From Styela clava (lineage: Eukaryota; Chordata; Ascidiacea; Stolidobranchia; Styelidae), in the NCBI RefSeq assembly GCF_964204865.1, contig NC_135260.1, positions 8,804,001 through 8,868,000 on the forward strand: 64,000 nucleotides of DNA. Direction: 5' to 3'. The translations under genes were made by a program, and so were the position numbers. Shown piece by piece: positions 59,526-64,000 of the stretch (the stretch's first letter is position 1; every line of letters begins with the position of its first letter). Under the pieces are notes generated by a model. It was given only the letters and a program-made list of their open reading frames with translations, was not told where the DNA came from and made no database searches.

Positions 59526-60709
59526 ATGAGATCATTTATAGCTTTGTTACTCATATGCAACATAAACGCTCAGAGTATGAATACCTCTGTAGTTTCCAGT
59601 ACAAAATGTGAAACTTGTGAGGTATCATGCAATACAGGGGAAGAGCCGGACTTATTCGTAAATAAGAGCGTTGAAATATGTTTGGGTCCAAATGGGAAAA
59701 GGGGTCGAGAGGGACCAATTGGAGAAGCTGGTGAACCTGGGCCTCCCGGAGAATCGTGTGGCTGCGAGAAATACGATGAATTATGGACGAAAGCACAATT
59801 TCTGAGGAAAATGTTGTTTGGTACGTTGTGAATATTTTTACTTCGTGTTACATAAAGTGTAAAATGTAGATCAAATTCTACAGCAACACGTTTTAAACAC
59901 GTATATATCCAATTTATTTTTTAGCGACGGATTCAGTATTTGAGTTATGATGACATTATTATTGATATACATGTAAAGTACAATGTTGTAAAATATAATA
60001 CCAAAATACTTGATTGAGAGCTCTTGTGCGGTCACTGTCAGTCTGTTCCTAGAAATTTTTATGCCAAGTTTTTCCAGGTACTTATAAATAGTATATGAAA
60101 TTTCTCACCATAATCTTGATGCTATTGGCACGAACTACTTCTAATTGTGTCCCCATATCCACTTTTATGTAATCTATAGTTGGCATCTTCCCAGCGATAG
60201 TTCGTGAATTCCTCTGGAGTGAATTTCTTTTACACATAAATGACTGTATCGATAATTTTCATATAATTCTTAGTTCCAAACAAAGACAATCAAAGTATCT
60301 ACCTCGTTGTACTTTCACAATGCATTGTTCTACATGTCCAGAGCCCCTGGAATAGAACTAATATAATGCAAGTCAAATGGTTGGTGTACTGTGTTGTCAA
60401 CGTAGGCTAGAATCTTGGAGTGGAAGCCCCATGTCCTTCTTCGACTAGCAAGCAATAAATTGAGTAATTAGCGAGTAATGTTGACGCTGTATGGACGTTT
60501 TTCAGCATTCAAAGAAAACGCCAAGTTGGATTTTCTTGTCTGGAAAAAAGCAAGCAACGGTTTGTGGTATCGTTTATTTGAAGACACCGCTACTTGGACA
60601 CAAGCAAAAGCAAATTGCGAAGCACAAAATGCGAGATTACCATCATCAGGAATGAGAACAAAATCAATAAGAAAGTAATTTGATACTGATATTGCATTTC
60701 TATTGGGCC

Positions 60710-60740
<31 letters not shown>

Positions 60741-61323
60741 CTTCTGTGTGGAATGCGAAGAATGTTGCCAAATTATACTCGAAGAGCAGTTAAAATGGGT
60801 TTTATATAATATTACAACCGTATGATTAGAATATTAACAAGTTGGGTCAGTGTGAATTTAATTTCAAAATATTTTCTAATCTTAGTGAATTTGATTTGAT
60901 ATCTAATTGCAGTATGCAAACATACTACCTGCATTGTGCAATCGATTAGGACAATGCCAGATACATGTCTCGTCATGTTGCCCTTCTAAGCATACCATAT
61001 TTACTAAATATCATCCTCAAAGTTATTTGTTAATTCGTGGATTTTTTTCTTCCAGAGAAGTTTTTGGTGGCATTCCAAACTCGATTGGTAATCTTTGGCT
61101 CGGATATAACGATATTGCTCGAGAAGGTAGATGGATTTGGTCAGACAACATTGTATTCCATAATTTCCATTGGCGTCGTGGAGAACCAAATAACGTTTGG
61201 GGGATGGAAGATTGCGCTCTTATGACTATAGAATCTCATGTTCGAGGAGAAATATCCTTAAATGATGTTCTCTGTACTAGTGAAGATTTGGTTTCTCGGT
61301 ACATCTGTGAGTATGTGCCATGA
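59526..61323 (+). CDS. secreted collagen-like C-type lectin (collectin-like), copy 2
   Basis: Exons 59526-59820, 60506-60674 and 61056-61323 join in phase to 243 residues. A signal peptide (about 1-15) is followed by a cysteine-rich head (KCETCEVSCNTG) suited to disulphide oligomerisation. Eight Gly-X-Y triplets (54-77), a CGC pair and a short neck come next, then a C-type lectin domain (about 104-243). The domain has the WIWSD and EPN (198-200) motifs, E206, N224-D225, and cysteines C136, C208, C228 and C239. EPN predicts mannose/glucose-type, calcium-dependent binding; the usual WND is LND. By analogy with collectins it would recognise microbial sugars in body fluid. The collagen part is much shorter than in vertebrate collectins. 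Complete and apparently functional. Confidence 0.88.
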
Positions 61324-62162
61324 GGTTACTGCAGAATCATAACAGAATGATTTGATTTTTCGCAACATTACGTTCATTTTTCTTTTCATGTGTCGTGACA
61401 ATTGACAAATCTCCAATGCTATGACGTAGGGTTGGTAATTTCTTTTATAATTCAAGACTTGTCTAGCTCAAAACGTCAGACCTTAGCCATTACTTTTGTA
61501 GGGATCAGATATGTCTACATACAATTTGTTGACGTTACTATACTGGTATTTCTTTTTAATTCGACTGTTCATTCAAGGTTTATTCAATGTCGATTATAGG
61601 CCCTTCATTTCATTGTACATAGTTAATCATGACGGATTAGTGGTGATATTTTAACACACCAAATAAACCTAATGTGATTTATCGGCCCATTCATATTTGA
61701 ATTTAAGATGTAGATGCAATATAAGGATTTACTTAAATATTCGAATGCAGTGATTGATTTGTAATATTCTTAGGTTATGTATATTCCTGATTTTCTTAAA
61801 CTTGCCTTGATTTTAACATGAATAACACATTTTCTCAAAATCATCATGTTCATTTAATTTACATTCTAATAATTAGACAATGCTATATGAACTATAAGTG
61901 ACGGATACTTTATATATATAGGCTTTATGAGATACCTGCAATGTATAGCGCTAAGCATTACTATGAGCGACAACTAATTTCAATAAATTCGTACTAGTAT
62001 AGATTGTAATACATTATACTTACGGCTACGATTATTGTTTTGCAACTGTATGCTGTCCGATTATATACAACGTAATTTAATTAAACAAAGCTGTTATGAC
62101 GTAACAAGATTTGAATACACAAGCAGACGCATTGTTGCTTGGATTGTATGATTTCAGTGGTT
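61324..62162. other. spacer between lectin 2 and the SMPDL3-like gene
   Basis: The two genes converge here. AT-rich, with no coding exon recognised; the frames at 61402-61599 and 61258-61455 are non-conserved or antisense to the lectin. It should contain both 3' UTRs. Confidence 0.5.
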
Positions 62163-63623
62163 TTATACAATTAACAAGACAGCCAACCCTAATAAAATCA
62201 AAAACATATCCGTCAGGTTTGCACTAGTTGCTGAAGATCCCCAGTTGTCTTGACAACTTTTGTATGCGTCAAAATCTACTTCCGTCATGGCGCATAATTG
62301 ATATTTTTGACATGTTTCATCACACTTTTTAAGGTTATAGGAAACTGAATTGTATAAGAAGTACTTGTTGAAAACTTCTGGACATGATGTTTTAATAGAT
62401 TCGCATCCTGAGCGCATGTTCAATGCTAAGTTTCCCCAAGAAACAGTAGATATATCGGGGATGTTAAAGGCTTCTGTCGCTGTGTATTCGAGTTCCCACA
62501 TGTCAGCTGCTTCGGATTGCGAGTCATTATTTGCCTTCGCTAAATCCAAGTAGTATTGTTGGTAATCCTGAGAAGGAGGCATATAATTATATTGTTTCAG
62601 ATCATTGGCTCTGACTAGGGCTGGGCATTTCAAATCAAATATTCGAATCGAATAGTAAATTATTCGAATCGATTTAGAGCAAAATTTCGAATCGCCGCCA
62701 TCTTGTTTTTTTCTTTTCTGCCAATTGTCGAGGTAAATTTCTCAATTCTTTTTATTGAAGCCATATTTTTTTAACACAATTCTGACATATGACTCTTTTC
62801 TGTAGTGATTTATTGATGAAAACAAGTATTTTATTGTGCGTGAACGCTCAGCAATCTGTCCAAGTGATGTATTTTACTTTTCCAGTAATTTATGTGTCTG
62901 GAGAACCCAATACAAGAAGAAAGTTACATACAATTATATATCTCCCAAGTATTCGAGATTCGATTCGAAAAAATTACTCGATTTGATTCTAAAATCATCA
63001 GGTATTCGAAAATGCCCAGCCCTAGCTCTGACACAAAGAGTGCCAACTGACACAATGAGTGTCAATAGTCAAAACATAATGGTAAAGTGGAGATTTACCA
63101 AGCATGCGGGCGAATTAAGCCATGGCCATGGTTATAGCCATGATGTTATAGCCATGTAGATTACTTCAGACGTCAGAGCTTACAGTTTTAACGAATTAAA
63201 CCATTAGCGCAAACAGAGGCTTGAAGCATCGTGCTCGAAGGTAAATATAATTCAATGATATGAATATAGTAAAACATTAGAAAAATTGTTAAAATGCGCA
63301 TAGAAATGATATTCATACATATGGTTTTCTTTGTTTACAAATTTCTTTTGCCTCCGCTTTGAAATTCAAAACACTAAATCGTCATTAAACGACGTAATAA
63401 CTTAGAAATCGAAAAAGAATCAGTCGGATATATTCATATTTAGGCCATGAAAATAAATAATATATTAGATATAATAAATATCAAACGAATTTAGAACCTT
63501 GAGATGCAGAGAATCTCTGTCGTACTCTATTAATCGAATTCCAGGATTGTTTGCACCGTCGTCAACTCCAGGCAGTGTTGTCATCCATGGAGTAATTCCA
63601 GGCGTCAGTAATACCGACGATAT
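62163..63623 (-). CDS. acid sphingomyelinase-like phosphodiesterase (SMPDL3 type), last two exons
   Basis: Exon 63623-63498 encodes LLTPGITPW and NNPGIRLIEYD. The last exon (about 62610-62163) encodes QYYLDLAKAN, WELEYTATEAF and a cysteine-rich end (CDETCQKYQLCAMTEVD). These match the C-terminal region of SMPDL3A/B, calcineurin-like metallophosphodiesterases. The final 20 residues are hydrophobic after a small-residue stretch (SSATSAN), suggesting GPI anchoring as in SMPDL3B. The metal-binding catalytic half lies beyond the right edge. Splicing is uncertain: joining the AAG|GT donor at 63498 to the acceptor at 62611-62612 gives a phase mismatch, so a small exon, another donor (GTACGA within LIE/YD) or damage is possible. 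A hAT element sits at this acceptor. Confidence 0.8.
62616..63024. mobile_element. 409-bp hAT MITE with 8-bp TSD GCTCTGAC
   Basis: The ends TAGGGCTGGGCATTT are a perfect 15-base inverted repeat, and the interior is rich in ATTCGAATCGA-type repeats. The 8-bp duplication lies at 62608-62615 and 63025-63032. The duplicated target contains the AG and first bases of the last SMPDL3-like exon, so the acceptor dinucleotide is present on both sides of the element. Confidence 0.92.
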
Positions 63624-64000
63624 CTACAGTGGAAAAAATATACTTTCATCAAGTAAGTTGACATAAGCAGGAGTCTGTCAAAGCAGAACTAAAGAAGATA
63701 TTGTCTACTTTAAAATGTTAAAATTTAACTAAATACAAACACTCAGCCATAACCGCATCCAAGTGTTATACAAGCCAATTCGCAGTATTGATAAAAACTT
63801 TGATTGATAAACATTTGTTTCTTCATGATTGCAATGCAAATTAAACCTGTTATCGATGTGCTAATCAAATACTGTTGGATTGCTCAATTTTCACGATTAA
63901 ATAAATATGTGTCACGGGAGGGATCTAGTCATGGTGAACTACATTTATCCATTATGCTTTTAAAATATAAATGAGATTTACAAATTTAGCAGTACTGTAT
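63624..64000. other. presumed intron of the SMPDL3-like gene
   Basis: Lies directly upstream (in minus sense) of the exon acceptor at 63624-63625 and has no recognisable exon. No transposon end was seen. Confidence 0.5.

Larger units (their letters stand above)
54410..61118. repeat. segmental duplication unit D (near-identical to unit C)
   Basis: Matches 39298-46804 with only scattered single-base and short indel differences. It lacks HAO exons 8-9 and the 824-bp element, and has an uninterrupted lectin gene. A sharp left breakpoint lies inside HAO intron 7. The shared sequence ends only because unit C is cut by the LTR. Confidence 0.92.

Noticed and set aside
1-64000. CRISPR arrays, rRNA and tRNA genes
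   Set aside because: No regularly spaced direct repeats, and no tRNA or rRNA gene recognised by eye.

Overview
This is eukaryotic nuclear DNA: intron-containing genes with GT-AG junctions, AT-rich spacers and many transposon remnants. Gene content (a complete galactosylceramidase, a riboflavin transporter, a collagen/C-type lectin, PDZ-LIM and acid-sphingomyelinase-like genes) and short introns suggest an invertebrate deuterostome, most likely a tunicate. That assignment is an inference from gene content, not from a database match.

Layout. 1-588 (-): 5' part of a pogo/Tigger-type transposase running off the left edge. 2624-4979 (+): four-exon SLC52A riboflavin transporter. 6614-12354 (+): seven-exon GALC, with both catalytic glutamates. 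From about 12.5 kb to 61.3 kb the window is an array of four related segments (A, B, C, D), each carrying a minus-strand FMN-dependent 2-hydroxyacid oxidase (HAO) gene. A, B and C have all nine exons in frame. D lacks exons 8-9 at a duplication breakpoint. In C and D the HAO gene is head-to-head with a plus-strand secreted collagen-like/C-type lectin gene.

Segments C and D are nearly identical over about 7 kb. The C lectin is cut in its third coding exon by an intact-looking Ty3-type LTR retrotransposon (46805-53572, coding on the minus strand). On the far side of that element lie the first two exons of a PDLIM-like gene, also cut at the LTR edge. The LTRs look identical, yet no target-site duplication flanks the element, so the two flanks do not come from one simple insertion. 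The Gag-Pol overlap carries a canonical -1 frameshift heptamer followed by a hairpin/pseudoknot-capable sequence.

61324-64000: a spacer, then the 3' part (-) of an SMPDL3-type phosphodiesterase gene. A 409-bp hAT-type element sits exactly at the splice acceptor of its last exon. Several other DNA transposons have readable ends and target-site duplications, and some let the order of events be read: a hAT insertion predates the A/B duplication, and nested insertions followed in A only.

GALC and the SMPDL3-like gene both act on sphingolipid-type substrates, but the sequence gives no sign of linked regulation. The HAO paralogues share an unusual active site (the usual Tyr of the W-x-Q-L-Y segment is Gln) and lack a peroxisomal C-terminal tripeptide. 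With their tandem amplification this makes them the most interesting candidates for a changed function.
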